From NCBI RefSeq assembly GCF_009828025.1, contig NZ_WTYA01000007.1, forward strand, positions 124,001-188,000: a DNA stretch of 64,000 bases, read 5' to 3'. A program made the position numbers and the translations under genes. The notes beneath the pieces were generated by a model that did not search any database, was not told the DNA's origin, and was given only the letters and a program-made list of their open reading frames with translations. The DNA is from Qipengyuania algicida (GTDB lineage: Bacteria > Pseudomonadota > Alphaproteobacteria > Sphingomonadales > Sphingomonadaceae). Of the stretch, positions 46,738-55,480 are shown one piece after another. Within the stretch, counting starts at the first letter, position 1. Each line of letters begins with the position of its first letter.

Positions 46738-49119
46738 TCAGCTGGATGTTGGGATAAGCTGAAGTTCGCTATTGCGGCTCGCTGCTACGGCTGCGGGGCT
46801 GAAATCCATCGGCTGCATATCGCCGTCGAGCCACGGTCGATAGAAATCCCGATAATGCGGCGATGCGGGATCGATCGACTGACCGGGCAGCAGCAGGAAG
46901 CGGCTTCGATCCCAATCGCCGACATCGGCGGCGAACAGGAAGCTGGCGCCATGCCGGACGTCCCACCCATGCTGTGCTCGCAATCCGCGGGCCATCACCG
47001 TGGTGGCATCTCCGCCCGAGCGACCGCCGTCGATGGCCGGAAAGGTCTCGGCGATACCAGACACTGGCGCGAGCGGATGGGTAATTTCGACGCGATGAAG
47101 ATCGCCCCAGCGCCATTTTTTCGGGTCGTCTCCTGCCAGCTCGAATGCCTTTGCCCATGCTGCGGCGAGGGCGCGATTCATCAACTCATCGCGTTTCGCC
47201 GCAGGCTGATCGCCAAGGCGCGGATCGAGATTCGTCAACACGTCCAGCATGACTGAGAGGTTGATTGTCGGGACCAGCTCTTGCGCTGCTTGCGGGATGA
47301 TCGCCTGATGCAATGCCCGCCGAATTTCCGGCAGGAACATTTCATAGAGCAGCGCAGCGGCGCTGTCCGTGCCGATCTCGCAATCCCAAGCCCGCAGCAT
47401 ATCGGCTGCCGCTTGTGCGTCGGGTGTAGGTTGCGCTGGAAGCAATGCCTTGAACGCACGAGCAGGCAAGGACTGCACATCGTGCATCAGGGCGATACTG
47501 TCGGCAATCGAGTGCTTGTCCTGCTTGCTCAGCACTTCCGCGATCCGATCATGGCGATAGGGATCGTTCCAGGTGAAGCTGAGCGGCTTTTCCTTGATCG
47601 GGTAGCTCGCCGGAACATTGTAGGCATTGGCCGACGCGATCCAGCCCTGCTCGGGATTGACGATGCTCGGCATCTCGTCGAGCTGCACAAGTCCGTCCCA
47701 GTCATACCGCCCGTCTCCGGGAACTGGAAACAGCCCGTCGTGGCCTTTGCGACGCGGTGTGAAACCGATGGCGTGCCAGGCGATATTCCCGTCCACGTCG
47801 GCATAGTGGAGATTGGTGGGCGAGACATGGAGCTTGAACGCCTCCAGCAAATCGTCCCAGCCATGCGCAAGGTCGATCGCGACGATGGCGAAGCGCATAT
47901 TCGCGCCCGGCAACATGCTGACGGTGGCGGCCGCGACCGCGCGGTTCTTGTCTGGCTCGTCAGCGATCACCGGTCGACCATCGGCATAGTGCATGGTGAC
48001 GGTCTCGGCCGTGGCGCCCTTGACTGAAATGAGCTCCTCGAAGGTATCGAACGCCTCCCATTCGCCGTTGCGATAATAACGACCGGGGTCGTCGGGCTTC
48101 GTGTCGAGGATATAGAGGTCGGTTTGGTCGATATGGAAATTGGTTCGCCCGAAGGCAAAACGGTCCGTGTGACCCTGCATGATGCCGGGCAGGCCGGGAT
48201 AGCCAGCGCCCATTACATCCAGACCCGGTGCGGTCAGGTGGACGACGTGGCGCGGGCTGAATCCGCCGATCGAAAGATGCGGATCGTTGGCGAGGATCGG
48301 CCGCCCGGTGGCGGTGTGCGATCCGGCGACCGTCCACGCATTGCTGCCCTGGTTGGCAAGGTCTGACAGCATGGCTGCGCGGTCGAGGCTGGCGAGTTGC
48401 GGCTGCTCGAAAGATGGTGCCTGCAAATCGCCCAGAACGCCGAGGTCATCCTTGCTGACGGCATGGACGTCCAGCCCCTCGGGCACGGTCAACGTGTGTG
48501 CCGGGCGCAGCGGTTCGAGGTAATTGTCGTATTCCAGCAGGTCGCGCGCAGCCAGCATTGCGCGGCGGATCTCGTCGTCGACATTGCTTGTCGCGAGCCC
48601 GCGGATGGTGACGAGTTCGCGCAAATCCCAAATCAGCGGCGTGATACCGAGAATGGCATATTCTGGCGTAAGCAGGCTCGGATCCGCGCGCGTCTCTGCG
48701 ATGCGTGCATTGATGCCATCAACATACCCGCCAACACATTCGCGCACTTCATCCGGAATACCTGCCAGCTCGGCATTCACATCGCCGCGATAATGGAACA
48801 GCCGCGCAGCGCGATCTCCGGCAAGGAAGGCGGGACCAAACACCTCGGCCATGCGCCCAAGCTGCTGGCGGTGATCGAGGTCGATCTGGAACAGCCGGTC
48901 GCGAGCAACGAGATAGCCTTGCGCAAAGAAGGCGTCTCGTTTCGATTCGGCGCGGACGTGGGGAATTCCGCGCTCGTCTTCGATAATATGGATTTTTCCG
49001 TGCAGTCCCGCGAGCAGGTGGCCACCCTCAGCGTGTCCCGTAGTACCGGCCATGCTTCCCCCTGCCTTCAGTCCAGCAATCATGCCAACAGAAGCGAGCA
49101 ACATCGATCTTCGTTGCAT
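46738..49119 (-). CDS. Penicillin acylase family (Ntn-hydrolase) protein, exported
   Basis: A 793-residue Ntn-hydrolase precursor. The beta-chain starts at the nucleophile Ser259 in NQGSNAWTVAGSHTATG, and the alpha-chain N-terminus has HIIEDERGIPHVRAESKRDAFFAQGYLVARDRLFQIDL. The later ANDPHLSIGGFSP is also typical. The N-terminus (MQRRSMLLASVGMIAG) is a signal, perhaps Tat-like. The start at 49119 has GGAG seven bases upstream; the frame is open to 49206. Members cleave amides of hydrophobic acyl groups (beta-lactams, N-acyl homoserine lactones, N-acyl amino acids). In this place an N-acyl-amino-acid or peptide substrate is plausible; quorum-signal hydrolysis is the main alternative. Confidence 0.92.
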   Translation of the reverse strand: MQRRSMLLASVGMIAGLKAGGSMAGTTGHAEGGHLLAGLHGKIHIIEDERGIPHVRAESKRDAFFAQGYLVARDRLFQIDLDHRQQLGRMAEVFGPAFLAGDRAARLFHYRGDVNAELAGIPDEVRECVGGYVDGINARIAETRADPSLLTPEYAILGITPLIWDLRELVTIRGLATSNVDDEIRRAMLAARDLLEYDNYLEPLRPAHTLTVPEGLDVHAVSKDDLGVLGDLQAPSFEQPQLASLDRAAMLSDLANQGSNAWTVAGSHTATGRPILANDPHLSIGGFSPRHVVHLTAPGLDVMGAGYPGLPGIMQGHTDRFAFGRTNFHIDQTDLYILDTKPDDPGRYYRNGEWEAFDTFEELISVKGATAETVTMHYADGRPVIADEPDKNRAVAAATVSMLPGANMRFAIVAIDLAHGWDDLLEAFKLHVSPTNLHYADVDGNIAWHAIGFTPRRKGHDGLFPVPGDGRYDWDGLVQLDEMPSIVNPEQGWIASANAYNVPASYPIKEKPLSFTWNDPYRHDRIAEVLSKQDKHSIADSIALMHDVQSLPARAFKALLPAQPTPDAQAAADMLRAWDCEIGTDSAAALLYEMFLPEIRRALHQAIIPQAAQELVPTINLSVMLDVLTNLDPRLGDQPAAKRDELMNRALAAAWAKAFELAGDDPKKWRWGDLHRVEITHPLAPVSGIAETFPAIDGGRSGGDATTVMARGLRAQHGWDVRHGASFLFAADVGDWDRSRFLLLPGQSIDPASPHYRDFYRPWLDGDMQPMDFSPAAVAASRNSELQLIPTSS

Positions 49120-49244
49120 CCAATGCGCTCCGGTCACGGCAAAACTTCTGCCAATGCTAGGGGCAGCGGCGCAATCCGCGCGAATAGATAGGCGAAGGTG
49201 GGCCATAGCCGGTGGTTATTCCGGCTCCGGTTGCGGGAAATGTG

Positions 49245-50867
49245 TCAGGGGCAATCAGGCACCGATTTGCGCAACAGCACACGTCCGGCGGTGGCGCCTG
49301 TCGTCTTGCTGTCAGACACCGCCAGCTTGCCGTTCACGAACAGCGCCTTGACCCCGACACTCAGTTCGCGCGGATGCACATAGGTGGCGCGAGGTGCGTA
49401 GGTCTTGGGATCGAACACCAGCACATCGGCAAAATTACCCGGCTTGAGATAACCGCGCTTCTCGATGCCGTAGATGTCCGCCGTTTTGCCGGTCGACTGG
49501 CGAATGAACTGGCCGAGCGTCAGCGTGTGGTTGTCCAGCACATATTTGCGATACTTCTTGGGGAAGGTCGCGAACATGCGCGGGTGGCCGTTCGATCCGT
49601 CGGACGAGGTGACGACCCACGGTTGCTTCATGAACAGCTCGACATCGCTTTCGGCCATGTTGAAGGATGCGACATCCATCCCGCCGCCACCCTTGGCGAG
49701 GCTTGTGCGCATGATCTTCACCGCCGCATCGATCGGCGAAATCCGCCAGACTTCGGCCATCTGTGCCAGCGTCTTGCCGGTCCATGGCTCATCCTGCGAG
49801 GTGAGCAGCATCGACGATGCCCCGCCACGTCGGCGCAAGTTTTCGACCATGGCTTTCTTGATCTTCGCCAGCTGTAACGGATCGTCCAGTCTCTTTGCCA
49901 AAGCCTTGCTGCCACCATCGTTGGCCCAGACCGGAAGCAAGGAGGCATCGACGCTCGTCCCGGAGGCCAGCCAAGGATATTGGTCTGCGGTGACCTTGAG
50001 GCCTTCCTTGCGCGCGGCATCGATCAGGGCGATCACCTGCGGCGCTTCGCCTTGCACGTCCACGCCCAGTGCCTTGATATGCGCGAAATGGACCGGCATT
50101 CCCGCCTCACGCCCGATGCGCAGCACTTCCTTGACCGAGTTGAGCAAGCCGATCGTATAGGATGATTCGTCGCGCTGGTGGGTGTCGTACATTCCTCCAC
50201 GCTTGGCCGCTTCCTTGGCCACCGCGATCACTTCATCTGTCTTGGCGAAGCTCTGCGGGGCGTAAAACAGGCCCGTAGAAAAGCCGCGTGCGCCCTCACA
50301 CATGGCGTTGGCGACGAGCTGCTTCATCTCACCCAGTTCCTTCGCAGTCGGAGCACGATCGGCCTGACCCAGAACACGGCTGCGCACGGCTCCGAAGCCG
50401 ACGAAGGGAATGACATTGGTGCCGACCCGCGCCTTCGTCAGCTTGCTGGCGTAGTCCGTGACATCGGGCGTGCCTCCGCCATCCACGCCAACCACCACGG
50501 TGCTGACCCCCTGATCGAGCCAGGCGGCATTGACCCGCTCGGCCCGGGTCGGGGCCTCAAGGAAAACATCGGCGTGCGTATGCGCGTCGATAAAGCCGGG
50601 GGTGACGATCATGCCCTTGGCCTTGATCGTTTTGGTTGCCTCGATCGCGCGATGGGGCCCGACATAGGTGATGTGATCACCCACCAGCGCAACGTCTCCG
50701 ACGAAAGGTGCTTTCCCGCTGCCATCGTAGATCGTGCCGCCTTCAATCAGGACGTCGACTGTTGGCGATGGCGCGGCATGCGCTGCGATCCCGCCGAGGA
50801 GGCCGATCGCGATGACGGCTATCGAAGCGTGAAAGGGTCCGCGGTGACGGGCTGAGATCAAGGGCAA
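49245..50867 (-). CDS. N-acyl-D-amino-acid deacylase (D-aminoacylase), exported
   Basis: A 540-residue amidohydrolase of the D-aminoacylase family, which frees D-amino acids from N-acyl-D-amino acids. It has VDVLIEGGTIYDGSG, the metal site GFIDAHTHAD, FSTGLFYAPQSF, PVHFAHIKALG and a C-terminal SVGVKALFVNGKLAV. The TTG at 50867 is chosen because GGAG lies eight bases upstream and it gives a standard signal peptide (PLISARHRGPFHASIAVIAIG..., ending AAHA). ATGs at 50951 and 51017 would add unlikely N-termini. It is divergent from the lysR gene and 125 bases upstream of the penicillin acylase gene on the same strand. Confidence 0.9.
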   Translation of the reverse strand: MPLISARHRGPFHASIAVIAIGLLGGIAAHAAPSPTVDVLIEGGTIYDGSGKAPFVGDVALVGDHITYVGPHRAIEATKTIKAKGMIVTPGFIDAHTHADVFLEAPTRAERVNAAWLDQGVSTVVVGVDGGGTPDVTDYASKLTKARVGTNVIPFVGFGAVRSRVLGQADRAPTAKELGEMKQLVANAMCEGARGFSTGLFYAPQSFAKTDEVIAVAKEAAKRGGMYDTHQRDESSYTIGLLNSVKEVLRIGREAGMPVHFAHIKALGVDVQGEAPQVIALIDAARKEGLKVTADQYPWLASGTSVDASLLPVWANDGGSKALAKRLDDPLQLAKIKKAMVENLRRRGGASSMLLTSQDEPWTGKTLAQMAEVWRISPIDAAVKIMRTSLAKGGGGMDVASFNMAESDVELFMKQPWVVTSSDGSNGHPRMFATFPKKYRKYVLDNHTLTLGQFIRQSTGKTADIYGIEKRGYLKPGNFADVLVFDPKTYAPRATYVHPRELSVGVKALFVNGKLAVSDSKTTGATAGRVLLRKSVPDCP

Positions 50868-51033
50868 GTCGAAAACTCCGGCTGGGCAGGGCTGGACGCG
50901 CCCCTGTTCATTTCCCCTGCGAAGTTCCGCGAAAGTGGGGGTAATGTCCATATCAGGGCTTGCGGCCCGGCATAGCCTGCCGGAATGTCCGCCGTGCTTG
51001 GGATCGTCAATGAGCATGTAAGGTCGGTAGTCG
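50868..51033. promoter_or_regulatory. Divergent promoter region between D-aminoacylase and lysR
   Basis: A 166-base region with no gene. It holds a perfect 6-bp inverted repeat CCGGCA-TAGCC-TGCCGG (50967-50983), a candidate operator for the LysR protein. No convincing -35/-10 pair was identified. Confidence 0.45.
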
Positions 51034-51918
51034 ATGAATTTGCGCCAGATCGAGATTTTCCACGCGGTTTACCTGCACGGCACGGTGAGCGCGGCGGCGC
51101 GTGCACTGAATGTGTCGCAACCTTCGGTGACCAAGGTCCTGCGCCATGCGGAAAGGTCCATCGGCTTGCCGCTGTTCGAGCGGGCAAAAGGTCGTCTGGT
51201 GCCCACGCAGGATGCACGCACCCTGTTCGAGGAAGTGTCCGACATTCAGGACCGCGTGCGTTCGTTCCGGCGCGCTTGCCAGAACCTACGCCAGGGCGAG
51301 GGCAGCGTGTTGCGCATCTCCGCTTTGCCGTCGCTCGGGCTTGGCGCGATCCCCGAAGCGGTGGCGCGCTACATGGCGGGGCACGAGCACATATTGTTCG
51401 ATCTCCAGACCTCGCATCATGACGAGATCCTGCGGCGCCTCTACGAACGCGAAACCGATATCGCGATCAGCTTCGACGTGCCTGCCTCCGCCCCAGTCTC
51501 GCACCAGGTGATCGGCGAGGGCGAGCTGGTCGTGTTGTTCCGCGAAGAGGATTATCCCGACGCGCCGCCACGCATTCATCTAGAGGATTTGCGCGATCGC
51601 AACTTCATCAGCCCGGTCCAGAGTGGCCCGATCGGCGATATGCTTGCAGCCGAACTCGACCGGCTGGATGTAAGCCTGACCGAAACGATTTCCGCCCGCA
51701 CGTACTACATCGCCGCCGCATTGGTCCGCGCGGGGCTTGGTATGGCCATCGTTGACAATTTCACCGCCGAAGCCTCGCTCGCCGCGGGGCTCGCAAACCG
51801 GCCTTTGCAACCGGCACTGACCTTCAACGTCAATGCGGTGCATCTGGAAAACCGACCACCACCCCATGCTGCGACGGATTTTCTCTCCCTGCTGGCAGAG
51901 GTGATGGAGGAACTCTAG
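51034..51918 (+). CDS. LysR-family transcriptional regulator
   Basis: A 294-residue LysR regulator. The N-terminal winged helix is MNLRQIEIFHAVYLHGTVSAAARALNVSQPSVTKVLRHAE, followed by the linker helix and a periplasmic-binding-protein-like effector domain (LRISALPSLGLGAIPEAVARY ... REEDYPDAPPRIHL). It lies between the divergent D-aminoacylase gene and the dgcN-dgcA-symporter genes, so it probably controls one or both. The effector is unknown; D-glutamate or a related compound would fit. Confidence 0.95.
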   Translation: MNLRQIEIFHAVYLHGTVSAAARALNVSQPSVTKVLRHAERSIGLPLFERAKGRLVPTQDARTLFEEVSDIQDRVRSFRRACQNLRQGEGSVLRISALPSLGLGAIPEAVARYMAGHEHILFDLQTSHHDEILRRLYERETDIAISFDVPASAPVSHQVIGEGELVVLFREEDYPDAPPRIHLEDLRDRNFISPVQSGPIGDMLAAELDRLDVSLTETISARTYYIAAALVRAGLGMAIVDNFTAEASLAAGLANRPLQPALTFNVNAVHLENRPPPHAATDFLSLLAEVMEEL

Positions 51919-52021
51919 GACGATTCCATAGGATCAAGCTATAGGGTCGGGGGCGTGCGTTGTATGGGCGCAGCCGCACTATCGCGATAGGCTTTGTGGC
52001 CTGTTGGGGGATAGCGATACG

Positions 52022-53053
52022 ATGACCATACCCACGCCCTATCTGCTGTATCTCGGCGATTCGGCCGATCCTGCCGACGTGAAGACTTCGCGCGGCATTG
52101 CGGCCTTCCGTCCGGATGTCTGCGTCGGTGAGTTCCGCCATGAAGATTGCGCGCTGACACTGAACCTGCCGCGCATGGGCTTTGAACAGGCGGTGGCGGC
52201 TGGTGCGAAAACGCTTGTCCTCGGTGTGGCCAATGCCGGAGGAAAGCTTGGAGAAGCGTTGATCGAGGATGCGCTCGCTGCTCTCAAGGCTGGACTCGAT
52301 ATTGCTGCTGGGCTGCACCAGCGCCTGGCAAACGAGCCCCGCCTTGCCGAAGCCGCACTGAAACACGGCAGGACCCTGCACGACGTGCGCGTACCGGCGA
52401 GCGACATTCCGGTCGGGACGGGCTTCCCGCGAGCAGGCAATCGCCTGCTGACCGTCGGAACCGACTGCTCGGTCGGCAAGATGTACACATCGCTAAGCCT
52501 CGTCGATGGACTGCGGGCGAGGGGCGTTTCGGCGGATTTCCGGGCGACCGGTCAGACCGGCATTCTGGTGTCGGGCAACGGCGTCCCGCTCGACGCGGTC
52601 GTGGCCGATTTCATGTCCGGCTCCATCGAGCAGCTTGCACCAGCCCGAAATGACGATGGCTGGGACGTGATCGAAGGGCAGGGATCGCTGTTTCACCCAT
52701 CCTTCGCAGGTGTGTCCATGGGCCTGCTGCATGGCGCGCAGCCTGCTGCCTTGGTGATGTGCCATGATCCTTCGCGCGCGCATTTGCGCGGTATACCGGG
52801 ACGCAGCTTGCCCGATGTTGCCGAATGTCTTGCCGCCAACCTCGAGGCGGCGCGTCTCACCAGCCCGAACGTGCGTGCGGTGGGCGTCGCGCTCAACACA
52901 TCGGCAATGGACGAAGACAGCGCCAGACGCGCTTGCGAGACGATTGGCGCGGCAGTGCAACTGCCATGCAGCGATCCTTATCGTATGGGCGTTGACAGCA
53001 TTCTTGACCGTCTGCTGGAGAGTGGCAAGTCATCGGTAGAGGTTGCCGCGTAG
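52022..53053 (+). CDS. dgcN: D-glutamate N-acetyltransferase DgcN (DUF1611 family)
   Basis: A 343-residue DUF1611 protein. It has a P-loop-like segment TVGTDCSVGKMYTSLSL (K153), GQTGILVSGNGVPLDAVV, EGQGSLFHPSFAGVS and MCHDPSRAHLRG. The family was linked to D-glutamate catabolism as DgcN, which acetylates D-Glu, with DgcA racemising N-acetyl-D-Glu to the L form. The very next gene is a DgcA-like enolase (9 bases apart), which supports this assignment. The ATG at 52022 is preferred to a TTG at 52004. The function is known from other marine bacteria; here it is inferred. Confidence 0.87.
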   Translation: MTIPTPYLLYLGDSADPADVKTSRGIAAFRPDVCVGEFRHEDCALTLNLPRMGFEQAVAAGAKTLVLGVANAGGKLGEALIEDALAALKAGLDIAAGLHQRLANEPRLAEAALKHGRTLHDVRVPASDIPVGTGFPRAGNRLLTVGTDCSVGKMYTSLSLVDGLRARGVSADFRATGQTGILVSGNGVPLDAVVADFMSGSIEQLAPARNDDGWDVIEGQGSLFHPSFAGVSMGLLHGAQPAALVMCHDPSRAHLRGIPGRSLPDVAECLAANLEAARLTSPNVRAVGVALNTSAMDEDSARRACETIGAAVQLPCSDPYRMGVDSILDRLLESGKSSVEVAA

Positions 53054-53062
53054 CAGCATGTC

Positions 53063-54061
53063 ATGAGCCGCAAACTGACCATTGCCAGCGAATCCCTGCC
53101 GCTTTCCCGCCCGTTCCGCATTTCGCGCGGGGTGAAGAGTGCAGCCGACGTGGTCGTTGCAATGGTCGAGCAGGACGGTGTGGTCGGGCGCGGCGAATGC
53201 GTTCCCTATCCCCGGTATAACGAAACCGTCGAGACGACCGTCGCGGCGATCGGCAAGCAGCGTGAAGCGATCGAGGCCGGCGCCGGGCGGGATGACTTGC
53301 TCCGGTCAATGCGCGCCGGCGCGGCGCGCAATGCCCTCGACTGCGCCCTGTGGGATCTCGAACTGCGCTTGTCCGGGCAGGATATTTTTTCTGCCCTTGG
53401 CTTGCCCCGCCCTGAGCGCATCGCAACTGCGATGACGGTGGGGCTGGATCGGCCGGACAGGATGGCGATAGCGGCCAGGGACTTGGCCGATGTTCCACTT
53501 ATCAAGGTGAAGGTCGACGCCAGTGATCCTGCGGCGCAATTGCTTGCCGTTCGTTCGGCAGCACCCGGACCGAAGATGATTGTCGATCCCAATGAAAGCT
53601 GGTCGATGGCAGAAGTTGACGGCCTGCAGGACCTGATGATCGAACTGCGGGTGGGCCTTCTCGAACAACCCTTGCCATCTGCAGATGACGCCGAGTTGCA
53701 AGGCTATCTTTCGCGTATCCCTGTTGCTGCGGATGAATCCCTGCACACCGTCGCGGACATCGGCAGCCTGCCCGATGGATACGGTGTTGCGAACATCAAG
53801 CTCGACAAGGCGGGCGGGCTGACGGCGGCGCTCGCGCTGGCAGATGCCGCGAAGGCGAGGGGAATGGAGTTGATGATCGGCTGCATGATCTCGTCCTCCC
53901 TATCCATCGCACCTGCGCTGGTGCTGGCTGCACGTTGCTCCTTCGTCGATCTAGATGGCCCGCTATGGCTGGCGCACGACAGGGCCGGCGGTGTCGGGGG
54001 AGACGCTGGCTATCTCACCGGCCCGGCAACGGGTTTTTGGGGGGAGCCGCGCAGCCGATAG
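53063..54061 (+). CDS. dgcA: N-acetyl-D-glutamate racemase / L-Ala-D/L-Glu epimerase (DgcA, enolase superfamily)
   Basis: A 332-residue muconate-lactonising-type enolase superfamily enzyme. The catalytic bases are K148-x-K150 (IKVKVD) and K246 (NIKLDKAGG); the metal ligands are D175 (VDPNES), E201 (LEQPLP) and D224 (ADES). This set matches dipeptide epimerases, which convert L-Ala-D-Glu from peptidoglycan stems to L-Ala-L-Glu, and DgcA, which acts on N-acetyl-D-Glu. Pairing with dgcN favours DgcA, but both activities would serve cell-wall-derived D-glutamate. It is followed by the symporter gene after 41 bases. Confidence 0.9.
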   Translation: MSRKLTIASESLPLSRPFRISRGVKSAADVVVAMVEQDGVVGRGECVPYPRYNETVETTVAAIGKQREAIEAGAGRDDLLRSMRAGAARNALDCALWDLELRLSGQDIFSALGLPRPERIATAMTVGLDRPDRMAIAARDLADVPLIKVKVDASDPAAQLLAVRSAAPGPKMIVDPNESWSMAEVDGLQDLMIELRVGLLEQPLPSADDAELQGYLSRIPVAADESLHTVADIGSLPDGYGVANIKLDKAGGLTAALALADAAKARGMELMIGCMISSSLSIAPALVLAARCSFVDLDGPLWLAHDRAGGVGGDAGYLTGPATGFWGEPRSR

Positions 54062-54102
54062 CGCTTGCCAAGCGCTGCCATTCACGCGAGCGGAGGGCGA
54101 TG

Positions 54103-55332
54103 ATGGGATTATTCACGAAATGGCAGCGCTGGCCCTTGTGGCGGCGGGTACTGGTGGGCCTCGTCGGCGGCGTGCTGATGGGCGTGTTGTGGCCGAACGC
54201 GACGCCGTGGATCGCCTTTGCCGGTGACCTGTTCGTCCGGCTGATCCGGATGCTCGTGGTCCCGGTCGTTTTCGTCAGCATCGTATCCGGTGTCACGGCG
54301 CTGGCCGATCCACGCAGCCTTGGCGCGGTCGGCGGTCGGACGCTGCTGATTTTCGCCGCAACGACAGCCTGCGCGGTTGCCATCGGAATGGCGCTGGGTT
54401 TGACGATCCATCCAGGGGCCGGGGCTGCCATCGGCAGTGCGCAAGCCCATGTGCTGGGTGAACCCAAGCCGCTCTACGATCAGCTGATGGGCATTGTCCC
54501 GGTGAACATCGTCGATGCCTTGCTCAAGGGCGATATGCTGGCGATCATCTTCTTCGCCATGACCTTTGGTTTCAGCATCGTGCTGGCGGGGGAGGAAGGA
54601 CAACCGCTTGCGCGCCTGTTCCAGTCCGCAGCCAGCGTGTTGTTCCGGCTGGTCGGGCTGGTAATGGAGCTGACACCCTATGGTGTCTTCGCATTGATCG
54701 CCAATGCCGTGGCGCAGAACGGCGTGGCGGTGTTCGCGAACATCGGCCTGCTGGCATTATGCACGGTTCTGGGCGTGATTGCACAGATCGTGCTGGTGCA
54801 CATGCCGATGATCGCGCTGCTGGCGAAGCGTTCGATCCCACAGTTTTTCCGCGATGCGCTCGACGCGCTGATCGTGGCATTCTCGACAGCATCCTCCGCA
54901 GCGACGCTTCCCATCGCCTTGCGGATAGCGCTGGAGGACATGAAGATACCTCGCGGTGTCGCTTCCACGGTGCTGCCGATCGGCGCAAGCATCGGCAAGG
55001 ATGGGACGGCGATGTATGTCGGCCTGCTCAGCGTTTTTGCTATTCAGTCGCTGGGCGTGGTGCCTGATCCCGCGATGCTTGGGATCGTGTTCGTCACTGG
55101 CGCTCTGGCCGCTTTCGGTACTGCACCGATCCCCTCGGCATCGCTGTTCATGCTGGCAGCGGTGATGGCCTCGGTCGGCATTTCGCCCGCTCAGACCGCG
55201 CTGGTCATTGGCTTCGTCCTGCCCTTCGACCGATTGCTCGATATGACCCGTACCGTTGCCAGCGCCAGTGCAAACCTGACGGTTACGGCGTCGGTCGCGC
55301 GCTTGCAGCGGGGCGAAGCTCCTGAGCAGTAA
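54103..55332 (+). CDS. Dicarboxylate / amino acid:cation symporter (DAACS family)
   Basis: A 409-residue membrane transporter of the GltP/DctA family, which takes up glutamate, aspartate or C4-dicarboxylates with protons or sodium. It has the serine-rich loop AFSTASSAATLPIALRIALE, the segment VLPIGASIGKDGTAMY (usually NMDGT) and GTAPIPSASL. About eight helices plus two re-entrant loops are expected. GGAGG is six bases before the ATG at 54103; the ATG at 54100 is also possible, and the frame is open further up. As the last gene after dgcN and dgcA it probably imports D- or L-glutamate. Confidence 0.93.
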   Translation: MGLFTKWQRWPLWRRVLVGLVGGVLMGVLWPNATPWIAFAGDLFVRLIRMLVVPVVFVSIVSGVTALADPRSLGAVGGRTLLIFAATTACAVAIGMALGLTIHPGAGAAIGSAQAHVLGEPKPLYDQLMGIVPVNIVDALLKGDMLAIIFFAMTFGFSIVLAGEEGQPLARLFQSAASVLFRLVGLVMELTPYGVFALIANAVAQNGVAVFANIGLLALCTVLGVIAQIVLVHMPMIALLAKRSIPQFFRDALDALIVAFSTASSAATLPIALRIALEDMKIPRGVASTVLPIGASIGKDGTAMYVGLLSVFAIQSLGVVPDPAMLGIVFVTGALAAFGTAPIPSASLFMLAAVMASVGISPAQTALVIGFVLPFDRLLDMTRTVASASANLTVTASVARLQRGEAPEQ

Positions 55333-55385
55333 AAAATGTTCTCAGAGCCATTCTGGGTAGCGACCGATCTAGCTTATTTCATCAC

Positions 55386-55422
55386 TGCCTAAGTGCGCTC
55401 CCTAACGCTGCGCACTTAGGCA
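55386..55422. repeat. Perfect 13-bp inverted repeat between the symporter and the TonB receptor
   Basis: TGCCTAAGTGCGC (55386-55398) and GCGCACTTAGGCA (55410-55422) are exact inverted repeats around an 11-base loop. On the plus strand it is followed by AAAAAG, not by Ts, so it is not a standard terminator for the symporter. It might end it without a T-run, or be a mobile-element end or a protein site. Confidence 0.75.
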
Positions 55423-55456
55423 AAAAGAAAGGCGCCGGGGCGATAACCCCGACGCC
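55422..55456 (-). terminator. Rho-independent terminator of the TonB-receptor gene
   Basis: On the minus strand GGCGTCGGGG pairs with CCCCGGCGCC (one G-U pair) around a 6-nt loop TTATCG, followed by TTTCTTTTT. It lies 24 bases after the receptor stop codon. Confidence 0.9.
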
Positions 55457-55480
55457 TGTTCCTCCTGACTGATCGTGCGA

